Program-made: the position numbers and the translations under genes
Shown: in pieces, positions 18,478 through 26,600 of the stretch
Numbering within the stretch: the stretch's first letter is position 1
Layout: the number at the start of each line of letters is the position of its first letter
DNA from: Nocardiaceae bacterium
GTDB taxonomy: Bacteria > Actinomycetota > Actinomycetes > Mycobacteriales > Mycobacteriaceae
Length of the DNA stretch: 45,023 bases
Direction: 5' to 3'
Assembly: GCA_021372355.1 (NCBI GenBank)
Contig: JAJFUQ010000263.1
Span: 1 to 45,023, forward strand
The notes under the pieces: generated by a model
Databases searched by the model: none
Seen by the model: the letters and a program-made list of their open reading frames with translations, nothing else
What the model was told of the DNA's origin: nothing

Positions 18478-18948
18478 TCACCAGCGGTAGTGAGCGAACG
18501 CGCGGTTGGCGTCAGCCATCTTGTGGGTGTCCTCGCGACGCTTGACCGAGGCACCGAGACCGTTGCTCGCGTCGAGGATCTCGTTGGCGAGACGCTCGAC
18601 CATCGTCTTCTCGCGGCGGGCACGCGAGAAGTTCACGAGCCAGCGCAGCGCGAGGGTGTTCGCACGGCCCGGACGAACCTCGACCGGGACCTGGTAGGTC
18701 GCACCACCGACGCGGCGGCTCTTGACCTCGAGCGCCGGACGGACGTTGTCCATCGCGCGCTTGAGGGTGACGACCGGGTCCGAGCCGGTCTTTTCCCGGG
18801 CCTGCTCGAGGGCACCGTAGACAATGCGCTCGGCGATCGACTTCTTACCGTCGAGAAGAATCTTGTTGACCAGTTGCGTCACCAGCGGCGACCCGTAAAC
18901 CGGGTCGTTGACGAGCGGACGCTTCGGAGCGGCTCCCTTACGTGGCAT
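18478..18948 (-). CDS. rpsG: 30S ribosomal protein S7
   Basis: A 156-aa S7, which nucleates assembly of the 3' major domain of 16S rRNA and contacts tRNA at the E site. Characteristic segments are present: MPRKGAAPKRP at the N-terminus, YGSPLVTQLVNKILLDGKKS, VEVRPGRANTLALRWL with the beta-arm, and a C-terminal KMADANRAFAHYRW. ATG 18946-18948 follows the rpsL stop by a single base, so the two are coupled. Length is that of actinobacterial S7. Confidence 0.98.
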   Translation of the reverse strand: MPRKGAAPKRPLVNDPVYGSPLVTQLVNKILLDGKKSIAERIVYGALEQAREKTGSDPVVTLKRAMDNVRPALEVKSRRVGGATYQVPVEVRPGRANTLALRWLVNFSRARREKTMVERLANEILDASNGLGASVKRREDTHKMADANRAFAHYRW

Positions 18949-18949
18949 T

Positions 18950-19324
18950 TCAGCCCTTCTCCTTCTTCGCGCCGTAGCGGCTGCGGGCCTGCTTGCGCTT
19001 CTTCACGCCCTGCGTGTCGAGCGAACCGCGGATGATCTTGTAGCGAACACCGGGGAGGTCCTTCACACGACCGCCACGGACGAGCACCATCGAGTGCTCC
19101 TGAAGGTTGTGGCCTTCACCGGGAATGTAAGCCGTAACCTCGACCCCGCTGGTCAGGCGAACACGTGCGACCTTACGAAGCGCGGAGTTCGGCTTCTTCG
19201 GGGTGGTGGTGTACACACGGGTGCACACGCCACGGCGCTGCGGGCTGCCCTTCAAGGCTGCGGTCTTGACCTTCGCAGTCTTGTCGGTGCGGCCCTTTCG
19301 GACCAGCTGGTTGATAGTTGGCAA
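18950..19324 (-). CDS. rpsL: 30S ribosomal protein S12
   Basis: A 124-aa S12, part of the decoding centre. The start is TTG 19322-19324, fixed by the universal MPTINQLVRKGR N-terminus; AAGGA lies unusually far upstream. Lys43 (TTTPKKPNS) and Lys88 (GGRVKDLPG), the two classic streptomycin-resistance sites, are both wild type. Cys34 and the QEHSMVLVRGGRVKDLPGVR loop are conserved. First gene of rpsL-rpsG-fusA-tuf, with a leader of about 220 bases. Confidence 0.98.
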   Translation of the reverse strand: MPTINQLVRKGRTDKTAKVKTAALKGSPQRRGVCTRVYTTTPKKPNSALRKVARVRLTSGVEVTAYIPGEGHNLQEHSMVLVRGGRVKDLPGVRYKIIRGSLDTQGVKKRKQARSRYGAKKEKG

Positions 19325-19524
19325 TTGACCGGCTTTCTTCCTTACACCCGCCTGCGGCGAGCGCCTGTGTTTACTTGCTGTCTGTGGTGTCGGACCATGC
19401 GCTGCACGTCATCCGCACCACACAGCACCCGCGGTCGGGCGTGTCGGACATGGCTTAAGGCCTTCGAAAGGGCAGAGTCCAACGACTCAGCCGCTCTCGC
19501 TGGCCTACGTGATACGCAAATCCT

Positions 19525-19541
19525 GCCCACATAATGTGGGC
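19525..19541. promoter_or_regulatory. Perfect 17-base palindrome in the rpsL leader
   Basis: GCCCACAT-A-ATGTGGGC, eight-base perfect arms around a single base, starting only a few bases downstream of the predicted transcription start of the str operon. The near-zero spacing favours a DNA operator over an RNA hairpin. The binding protein is unknown. Confidence 0.5.
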
Positions 19542-19551
19542 ACAGCGCTCC

Positions 19552-19581
19552 ACGATACTCGCCGATAGTGATCCGGGTCAA
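19552..19581 (-). promoter_or_regulatory. Predicted promoter of the str operon
   Basis: On the minus strand, -35 TTGACC (19576-19581), an 18-base spacer and -10 TATCGT (19552-19557). Transcription would start near 19545, giving a leader of about 220 bases before rpsL. The 19325-19658 gap holds no gene on either strand. Confidence 0.5.
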
Positions 19582-19658
19582 AAGCAGCGTTCTGTGCTAT
19601 CTGTCCAGCCCTTCGCCACAGTACGGAACCCCAGGTGAAAACGCAGAAACCCGCGGGG

Positions 19659-20450
19659 TCACACGATGTTGCCCCGCCCGCAGACCGCCCAGAGAACCTG
19701 TCGTCCGAAGGGGGCAGGCAAGGTTCCCCATGCCTTGCATAGCGATGTCAGAACGTCCACTTCGGATGTCGGTTCGACTCCGGACGGCGCTTCCGAACGG
19801 ACTCGGTCGCGGAGTGTCCCCTCGTCGATCGCGACGGTGACCTCGTCGTGGCCCGCTTCAATGCGAAGTTTCGAGTGCACCGTGATGGGTGCCGTCATCT
19901 CGATCAGATGGGTGCCGACGATGCAGCACACGGGAGTGAACTCCTGCATATTCCACATGGCGAGTGCTTCCCGAATCAGCGTCCGGCCGACCACACCGCC
20001 GGCCACCCCGTTCGACAACTGAACCGTGGCCCGGAGACGGAACGGCGTCCGCCGATAGTCGCCCAGTGCGTCCTCGACGGTTGGGAAGCACGGCACGTAC
20101 CGACCGATTCCGCTGTGCGAGATCATCATTCGAACTTCGGGGTCACTGGCCGCGATCGAGAGCGGCACCGCCGGCCAGGTCGCGATGTGCCATCGCGCGC
20201 TTGTGAAGACTGCCCATGCGGACTCCGCCGGGACAGCCAATCGGTCGACATCGACAACGATCGAACGTGGCTCTCCCACCGACTCTTTGATGATCGAATC
20301 GCGCAGGCTCAAGTAGGACATCGAATCCAGAGTGCCGGCCGGTTCCAACACGACGGCACCGCCCAGTAGCCATCGCCGTTCGATCCGCAGCACACCATCC
20401 GACGCGCTCATCCGGCTCATCTTCTCTGGCTTGGGCTTCCCCTTCGACAT
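19659..20450 (-). CDS. STAS domain / HATPase-like regulatory protein
   Basis: A 263-aa protein with two recognisable parts. Residues about 24-125 look like a STAS domain, as in anti-sigma factor antagonists (GAVVLEPAGTLDSMSYLSLRD, SIVVDVDRL, then an alternating helix/strand pattern). Residues about 137-258 resemble an RsbW-type ATPase domain, with a C-terminal AWGTLPAPFGRQVLWAV matching the end of that fold. But the N-box that normally carries the Mg-binding Asn (like ELVTNA) reads HLIEMTAP, so ATP binding and kinase activity are doubtful. Signalling in a partner-switching network is the likely role. The start at ATG 20448-20450 is uncertain; ATGs at codons 11 and 14 are alternatives. It lies upstream of, and on the same strand as, rpsL. 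Confidence 0.7.
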   Translation of the reverse strand: MSKGKPKPEKMSRMSASDGVLRIERRWLLGGAVVLEPAGTLDSMSYLSLRDSIIKESVGEPRSIVVDVDRLAVPAESAWAVFTSARWHIATWPAVPLSIAASDPEVRMMISHSGIGRYVPCFPTVEDALGDYRRTPFRLRATVQLSNGVAGGVVGRTLIREALAMWNMQEFTPVCCIVGTHLIEMTAPITVHSKLRIEAGHDEVTVAIDEGTLRDRVRSEAPSGVEPTSEVDVLTSLCKAWGTLPAPFGRQVLWAVCGRGNIV

Positions 20451-20505
20451 TCCCCTGTCGATGCCGTCCGAAACGGTTTCCCGTCGAGTTATCGCAACCC
20501 GGATT

Positions 20506-21072
20506 TCAGCGCGCGAGATTCAAGGTCAGTTCGGTCAGTTTGGTGGCCGCCGCGCACGGGTCACCGTGCGGGAATCCCGGGACGTACTGCACCCACCATC
20601 CGATGATTCCGGAGTCTGGAGCACCTGCAGTCACTCCGCACGAGTCGGGATCGTTCGGCCTTTGCTCCTGTAGCGCCCGACGGCCCTGGATGGTCGTCTC
20701 GGTGACGATGTAATGCAGCTTGTCGAGGGTCGAACGCTCGACCTCGAGCGACCCGTTCTCGAACCAGTTGAACGTGACCTTGATGCTGCCGCTCGATCCG
20801 GTGACATCCCACCGGCAGATCGCTCCGAAGAAGATGCGCTGGATATCGTCGCCACCGACAGCTTTGGTGATCTCCTCGTCGGTGACGGTGTCGCATTCGG
20901 TGAGCAGGTTGCGGAACTGACGGCCTGGCTGGTCGCCCTCGGCGACGTATGCCTGGGTGGTCGACGTGGGCGCTCCCCCGGCCGGATAGGCCTTACCGTC
21001 GGTCGTCTGGCTGCAACCGGTCAGCGCGATCGCGCTGAGGGCGACTGCGAGCAGGGCACGCTTGGCGGTCAT
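20506..21072 (-). CDS. DUF3558 lipoprotein (LprC-like)
   Basis: A 188-aa secreted lipoprotein. The signal peptide MTAKRALLAVALSAIALTGC ends in the lipobox LTGC (Cys about 20). The mature part has the DUF3558 pattern: LLTECDTVTDEEITKAVG, a central CRWDVT, and a late Cys pair near DSCGVT and GDPCAAATKL, which probably form disulfides. ATG 21070-21072 is chosen because the signal peptide begins there and it overlaps the stop of the upstream lipoprotein gene by four bases. In M. tuberculosis the DUF3558-type lipoprotein genes lprB and lprC also lie together beside a SixA-like gene (Rv1276c), the arrangement seen here. Molecular role unknown. Confidence 0.85.
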   Translation of the reverse strand: MTAKRALLAVALSAIALTGCSQTTDGKAYPAGGAPTSTTQAYVAEGDQPGRQFRNLLTECDTVTDEEITKAVGGDDIQRIFFGAICRWDVTGSSGSIKVTFNWFENGSLEVERSTLDKLHYIVTETTIQGRRALQEQRPNDPDSCGVTAGAPDSGIIGWWVQYVPGFPHGDPCAAATKLTELTLNLAR

Positions 21073-21650
21073 TTCGGCACCCTCGCAACGGTCAGGTCGG
21101 CGAGCTTCTTCGCGGCGTCGCAGACATCCCCGGCCGGAGTGAATCCACCGTAGGACACCGACCAGTGAATGAAATCGTCGCCGAACTGGACGCCGATTTC
21201 GCACAGCCGCTCGGGGACGAACCCTTTGAACCCGGGATGTCCCTCGATCTCGATCTTCTCTGGCGTGCGACCGATTCCACCCGACCCCTGCGCCTCACGG
21301 CCGATCGGGCTGCCGCGGTACCACGAGAAGCTGACGTGCGGCGCGGCCAGGCTGCCGACCTCCCACACGCAGCCCACCGAGTTGCGCGTGATGATGGGAA
21401 ACGACGTCACGCCCATGGCGTCGGCGACCTCTTGGTCGGTGACGCCGCCGCACTCACCGAAGAACGGTCCGAGCTCGGCAACCTTCGCCGAAGACGGGCC
21501 GGCTCCGGAACTCGACGGCGCGTCATCCTTCGTCGAAGAGCATCCGCTCACGACAAGCGTCACCGCAATGAGCGCAACGCCGAGAAGCGGTCTGTTTCCC
21601 ACGATCTTGACAATACCGATCGCCCGACGGGCCCGCCCGGAGGTTCTCAA
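21069..21650 (-). CDS. DUF3558 lipoprotein (LprB-like)
   Basis: A second DUF3558 lipoprotein, 193 aa with the chosen start. Signal LLGVALIAVTLVVSGC carries a lipobox (VSGC). The mature domain shows FGECGGVTDQEVADAMG, GCVWEVG, RLCEIGVQ and GDVCDAAKKLADLTV, paralleling its neighbour. I chose TTG 21648-21650, which overlaps the quinone oxidoreductase stop by four bases (TTGA), implying coupling. GTG 21600-21602 would give a shorter and more usual signal peptide and remains a real alternative, as neither has a clear ribosome-binding site. Two divergent copies in tandem suggest an old duplication. Confidence 0.83.
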   Translation of the reverse strand: MRTSGRARRAIGIVKIVGNRPLLGVALIAVTLVVSGCSSTKDDAPSSSGAGPSSAKVAELGPFFGECGGVTDQEVADAMGVTSFPIITRNSVGCVWEVGSLAAPHVSFSWYRGSPIGREAQGSGGIGRTPEKIEIEGHPGFKGFVPERLCEIGVQFGDDFIHWSVSYGGFTPAGDVCDAAKKLADLTVARVPK

Positions 21651-22618
21651 CGCAGCGCGAGGACGACCTTGCCCGCGGCCGTCCGATTCTCCAGGGAACC
21701 GATCGCTGCCGCAGCCTCGGCAACCGGCCGCACAATCGGCTTCGGCGCGGACAAGCGACCCGAGGCGAGGAGCGGCTCGACCTCAGCCCACTGTTCGCGG
21801 AGGAAGCCGGGATTGGTGAACAGCCACGCGCCCCAGCCCACGCCACGCACGTCGATGTTGTTGAGCAGCAATCGATTCACGCGAACTGTCGGAATCTCGC
21901 CACCGGTGAATCCGATGACGAGAAGGCGTCCACCGGTCGCCAGACTGCGCAGGCTGTCGGTGAATCGGTCGCCGCCGACCGGGTCCACGACGACGTCCAC
22001 ACCGCGGCCTCCGGTCAGTTCCTTCACCGCTGCAAGCCAGCCATCGGTGAGAACGACATCGGTGGCTCCGTTGGCCCGCGCCACCTCTGCCTTCTCCTCG
22101 GTGCTCACGACCGCGATCGTCCGTCCGGCTCCGAGAAGCGGGGCAAGACGCAGCGTCGAGGTACCGATTCCGCCTGCCGCGCCGTGCACGAGAACGGTCT
22201 CACCGTCGCGCAGCTGTGCGCGCGTCCGCAGCGCGAAGTGCACGGTGAGGTCGTTGAAAAGCAGACCGGCCGCACTCGACAGCTCGACCGATTCCGGAAC
22301 CTTGAACACTGAGTGGGCGTCGACCGCTACCACCTCGGCAAGTCCACCACCGAAGGGCGTCAGGGCGGCCACCCGGTCCCCCGCCGCGAAGCCCGAGCCT
22401 TCCGGCGCCGACCGCACGACTCCCGCGACCTCGTTGCCCGGGACGAATGGAAGCTCTGGCTTGTACTGGTAAAGGCCCCGGGTCTGGAGTGCGATCGGGA
22501 AATCCACACCCGCCGCCGCTACGTCGATGACGACCTTGCCATCACCATTCGGCTCCGGAATATCGACGACTTCCACTGCCTCCGGCCCATCGAGCCGGGA
22601 AATCTGGACTGCGCGCAT
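21647..22618 (-). CDS. Quinone oxidoreductase-like medium-chain dehydrogenase
   Basis: A 323-aa zinc-free MDR-family oxidoreductase, probably NADPH-dependent, reducing quinones or activated double bonds. N-terminal GroES-like domain (MRAVQISRLDGPEAV..., PGNEVAGVV) and Rossmann domain with VLVHGAAGGIGTSTLRLA (about 144-161) and DVVVDPVGGDRF. The structural and catalytic zinc ligands of alcohol dehydrogenases are absent. ATG 22616-22618 matches the family N-terminus. Its stop overlaps the next lipoprotein gene, and it diverges from the SixA gene by about 50 bases. Confidence 0.9.
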   Translation of the reverse strand: MRAVQISRLDGPEAVEVVDIPEPNGDGKVVIDVAAAGVDFPIALQTRGLYQYKPELPFVPGNEVAGVVRSAPEGSGFAAGDRVAALTPFGGGLAEVVAVDAHSVFKVPESVELSSAAGLLFNDLTVHFALRTRAQLRDGETVLVHGAAGGIGTSTLRLAPLLGAGRTIAVVSTEEKAEVARANGATDVVLTDGWLAAVKELTGGRGVDVVVDPVGGDRFTDSLRSLATGGRLLVIGFTGGEIPTVRVNRLLLNNIDVRGVGWGAWLFTNPGFLREQWAEVEPLLASGRLSAPKPIVRPVAEAAAAIGSLENRTAAGKVVLALR

Positions 22619-22657
22619 GAATGCGAACATACCGACACGTTCACTGCGGCACGCGCA

Positions 22658-22663
22658 TACGGT
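22658..22663 (+). promoter_or_regulatory. Candidate -10 for a leaderless sixA-like transcript
   Basis: TACGGT fits the TANNNT -10 pattern and ends seven bases before the GTG start at 22671, where no ribosome-binding site is seen. This is the spacing of leaderless mRNAs that are frequent in mycobacteria. Confidence 0.35.
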
Positions 22664-22670
22664 TAGTCAC

Positions 22671-23165
22671 GTGACCAAGCGGGTTCTCATCCTCATGCGC
22701 CACGGAAAGTCCGCGTACCCCGAGGGCGTCGACGATCACGACCGTCCGCTCGCCGGCCGCGGACAACGCGAAGCCAAACTGGGCGGCGACTGGATTCGCT
22801 CCTCACAGCCGCAGGTCGACCTCGTCCTGTGCTCGACGGCCACCCGCACACGCGAGACGCTCGCGGCGACCGGCATCGTCGCACCGATCAACTATGAGCC
22901 GTCCATCTACGGTGGCAGCCCACACCAGCTCATCGATCTCGTGCGATACGTGGTCGAGCCCGCCGAGACCATCCTCGTCGTTGGGCACGCTCCCGGAATT
23001 CCCTGGACAGCATGGGAACTCGCAAACAATCGCGATTCCCTCGCGGCCGCGGAGATCAGCCAGAAATACCCGACGTCCGCGATCGCCGTTCTCGAATTCG
23101 ACCGCGACTGGCCCGAGATCGGCCCCGGTACCGGGGATCTCGTACGGTTTCACGTCCCGCGCTAG
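22671..23165 (+). CDS. SixA-type histidine phosphatase
   Basis: A 164-aa single-domain histidine phosphatase. The catalytic motif LILMRHGKSAYP (about residues 6-17, RHG with the phospho-accepting His) is followed by DRPLAGRGQREA, LCSTATRTRET with the second Arg, and VVGHAPGIP with the second His. This is the SixA/PhoE-like layout that removes phosphate from phosphohistidine proteins or small phosphoesters. The GTG at 22671 begins VTKRVLILMRHG, in line with M. tuberculosis Rv1276c. Its TAG overlaps the convergent monooxygenase-fold gene at 23162-23165. Confidence 0.9.
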   Translation: MTKRVLILMRHGKSAYPEGVDDHDRPLAGRGQREAKLGGDWIRSSQPQVDLVLCSTATRTRETLAATGIVAPINYEPSIYGGSPHQLIDLVRYVVEPAETILVVGHAPGIPWTAWELANNRDSLAAAEISQKYPTSAIAVLEFDRDWPEIGPGTGDLVRFHVPR

Positions 23166-23464
23166 CCCTCGAAGTGTCTGTGGCGGATTCGCTCGCACAC
23201 GGAGATCTCGTAGTTCGCATAGAAGCTGGACCGACCCAATTCCTGACCTCGGCGATGCTCGGCATCCATTCGCCACGCGTCGTGCGCTTCTAAGCTCTCG
23301 AACTCGACGATCGACACCCGCTCGCCGTCCGCGGCCACGAACGTCTTGATGGACACGAATCCGGGCATCGAGCGCGCCTTGTCCTCCAGATAGTCGGAGG
23401 TCTCGTCGTAGCCGTTCGCAACGGCGTCTGGACGGAGTCGCGAACGGAACACAGTGACGATCAT
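23162..23464 (-). CDS. Antibiotic biosynthesis monooxygenase-fold protein
   Basis: A 100-aa protein with the dimeric alpha+beta barrel (ABM/ferredoxin-like) pattern: IVTVFRSRLRPDA first strand, helix YDETSDYLEDKARSMPGFVSIKTF, strand ERVSIVEFESLEAHDAW, then a basic helix and ANYEISVCERI final strand. Members range from monooxygenases to heme-degrading and stress proteins; the ligand cannot be told. ATG 23462-23464 has weak GGTGG upstream. It converges with sixA (four-base overlap). Upstream of it lies a cluster of GTGCAC palindromes. Confidence 0.75.
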   Translation of the reverse strand: MIVTVFRSRLRPDAVANGYDETSDYLEDKARSMPGFVSIKTFVAADGERVSIVEFESLEAHDAWRMDAEHRRGQELGRSSFYANYEISVCERIRHRHFEG

Positions 23465-23505
23465 GGCCACCAGTATCCCGGGACACTCATGCATCGCCCT
23501 CGAGG

Positions 23506-23546
23506 CCGTGCACCATGCACGGTGCACCCTCTCGAACGCGGTGCAC
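23506..23546. promoter_or_regulatory. GTGCAC palindrome cluster upstream of the ABM-fold gene
   Basis: Three GTGCAC hexamers (23508-23513, 23522-23527, 23541-23546). The first two make a perfect GTGCACC-N6-GGTGCAC repeat, overlapping a CCGTGCA-N3-TGCACGG repeat at 23506-23522. They lie about 40-80 bases before the ABM-fold start codon, a natural place for an operator. Confidence 0.45.
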
Positions 23547-23565
23547 GACCACGGCTGCGGAACGC

Positions 23566-23603
23566 CAAAGGGCCGCCCATGCAATCGCATGAGCGGCCCT
23601 TTG
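23566..23603 (-). terminator. Terminator hairpin after rpoC
   Basis: Perfect 11-base stem CAAAGGGCCGC/GCGGCCCTTTG (23566-23576 with 23593-23603), extended inward by CATGC/GCATG. It begins eight bases after the rpoC stop on the minus strand and may also isolate the ABM-fold promoter. Confidence 0.8.
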
Positions 23604-23611
23604 CAGACTGA

Positions 23612-26600
23612 CTAGCGGAAGTCGCCGTAGCCGTAGTCGTCCAGCGGGACGGCCACACCGGAGCTGACGCCGAAGCCATCCGGGCTGTAGTAGGTGTCGT
23701 CGTACGACGGCACCGCGTACGCAGCTGCGCGAGCTTCCTCGGTCGGCTGCACCGTGATGTTCCGGTAGCGGTTGATACCCGTACCAGCCGGGATCAACTT
23801 ACCGATGATGACGTTCTTCTTCAGACCGATGAGCTTGTCCGAGCGGCAGTTGATGGCCGCGTCGGTCAGAACTCGAGTGGTCTCCTGGAAGGACGCCGCC
23901 GACAGCCACGAGTCGGTCGCGAGCGATGCCTTGGTGATACCCATGAGCACCGGACGACCCGAAGCCGGCTCGCCGCCCTCGGCCACGACACGACGGTTCG
24001 AGGACTCGAACTCGGCACGCTCGGTGAGCGAACCGGGCAGGAACTCGGTCGAGCCGGAGTCGATGACCGTGACGCGACGGAGCATCTGGCGAACGATGAC
24101 CTCGATGTGCTTGTCGTGGATCGACACACCCTGGCTGCGGTAGACCTCCTGCACCTGGTTCACCAGGTACACCTGGACCTCACGCGAACCCTGGACGCGG
24201 AGAACCTCGTGCGGGTCAGCCGAGCCCTCGAGGAGCTGCTGTCCGACCTTGACGTGGTCACCGTTGCCGAGCGGACGCTCGCCGCCGTCCTCGTGCTTGA
24301 AGACACGCAGACGCTGACGCTTCGAGAGCTTGTCGTACACGACCTCTTCGCTGCCGTCGTCCGGCACGATGGTGATCTTGTAGAACCGGTCGTCGTCCTC
24401 GAGGCGAACGCGGCCCGCGACCTCGGCGATCGGCGCCTTGCCCTTCGGGATACGAGCCTCGAACAGCTCCTGGACACGCGGCAGACCGCCGGTGATGTCC
24501 TCTCCAGCGACACCACCCTGGTGGAAGGTACGCATGGTCAGCTGGGTACCCGGCTCACCAATCGACTGGGCCGCGACGATACCGACGGCCTCACCGATGT
24601 CGACGAGCTTTCCGGTCGCCATCGAACGGCCGTAGCAAACCGCACACACACCGGTTCCGGTGGTGCAGGTCAGCACCGAGCGAACCTTGACGTCGGTGAC
24701 ACCCGCTGCGAGCAGCGCGTCGATCGCCGGGTCGCCGAGGTCATGACCACGCGAGACGACGACGTTGCCGCCGGCATCCTTCGCATCTTCGGCCAACGTA
24801 CGAGCGAACGCGCTGGTCTCGACATGCGGGGCACGAACCAGGCCGGTTGCGGTCGGCTCGGCGATCTTGACCATGATGCCGCGCTTGGTGTTGCAGTCCG
24901 TCTCGCGAACGATGACGTCCTGCGACACGTCGACCAGACGACGGGTCAGGTAACCCGAGTCAGCGGTACGGAGAGCGGTGTCAGCGAGACCCTTACGAGC
25001 ACCGTGGGTGTTGATGAAGTACTCGAGAACGGTCAGGCCTTCCTTGAAGGAAGACTTGATCGGACGCGGGATGAACTCACCCTTCGGGTTGGTAACCAGA
25101 CCCTTCATACCGGCCAGCGAACGGACCTGCGTCATGTTTCCGGCTGCACCGGACTTGACGATGATCGGGATCGGGTTGTCGTCCGGGTAGTGCGCCTCCA
25201 TGGCCTTACCGACCTCTTCGGTCGCTTCGGTCCAGATCTTGACCAGTGCCGAGTTGCGCTCGGTGTGGTTGAGAGCACCGCGCTGGTACTTCTTCTCGAT
25301 CTGGTCGGCCTGAGCCTCGAACGCCTCCATGATGGCGGCCTTCTCCGGCGGCACCAGAACGTCCGACATCGACACGGTGACACCCGAACGGGTGGCCCAG
25401 TAGAAGCCGGCGTCCTTGAGTTTGTCGACGGTCTGCGCGACGACGATCATCGGGTAACGCTCAGCGAGGTCGTTGATGATCGCAGCCTGACGCTTCTTCG
25501 GCATCTGCTCGTTGATGAACGGGTAGTCCCGCGGCAGGAGCTCGTTGAAGAGCACACGGCCGAGAGTCGTGAACGCCGTCCACGGCTGACCGTGTGTCCA
25601 GCCCTCCGGGAACTCCGCGGCCTCGATGTCGGCCGACGGACGCTGCTCGGTGAGGCGGACCTTGATCTGCGAACGCATCGTGAGCACGCCACGGTCGACC
25701 GCCATCTGAGCCTCAGCCGGCGAGGAGTACGCGCCGCGCTCCGGCTCGTCGTCCGACGCAGGCACGTAGGTGCCGACGGCGCCCTCTTCGAGCTTGGTCA
25801 GGTGGTACAGACCGGTGACCATGTCCAGACGCGGCATGGCGAGCGGACGGCCCGATGCCGGCGACAGGATGTTGTTCGACGCGAGCATGAGGATGCGAGC
25901 CTCAGCCTGGGCCTCAGCCGACAGCGGCAGGTGGACAGCCATCTGGTCACCGTCGAAGTCGGCGTTGAACGCCTCACAGACGAGCGGGTGCAGCTGGATG
26001 GCCTTACCTTCGACGAGCTGAGGCTCGAAGGCCTGGATACCCAGGCGGTGCAGCGTAGGTGCACGGTTCAGCAGAACCGGGTGCTCCGCGATGACCTCTT
26101 CGAGAACGTCCCACACGGCCGCGCGCTGACGCTCGACCATGCGCTTGGCGGACTTGATGTTCTGCGCCTGGTTCTGGTCGACGAGACGCTTCATGACGAA
26201 CGGCTTGAACAGCTCGAGCGCCATGAGCTTCGGCAGACCACACTGGTGCAGCTTCAGCTGCGGACCGACGACGATGACCGAACGGCCCGAGTAGTCGACA
26301 CGCTTACCGAGCAGGTTCTGACGGAAACGACCCTGCTTACCCTTGAGCAGGTCCGACAGCGACTTAAGCGGACGGTTACCGGGTCCGGTCACCGCACGAC
26401 CACGACGGCCGTTGTCGAAGAGCGCGTCCACCGACTCCTGGAGCATCCGCTTCTCGTTGTTGACGATGATCTCGGGAGCACCGAGGTCGATCAGTCGCTT
26501 GAGGCGGTTGTTCCGGTTGATGACGCGGCGGTACAGGTCGTTGAGGTCGGACGTCGCGAAACGTCCACCGTCGAGCTGAACCATCGGGCGAAGCTCCGGC

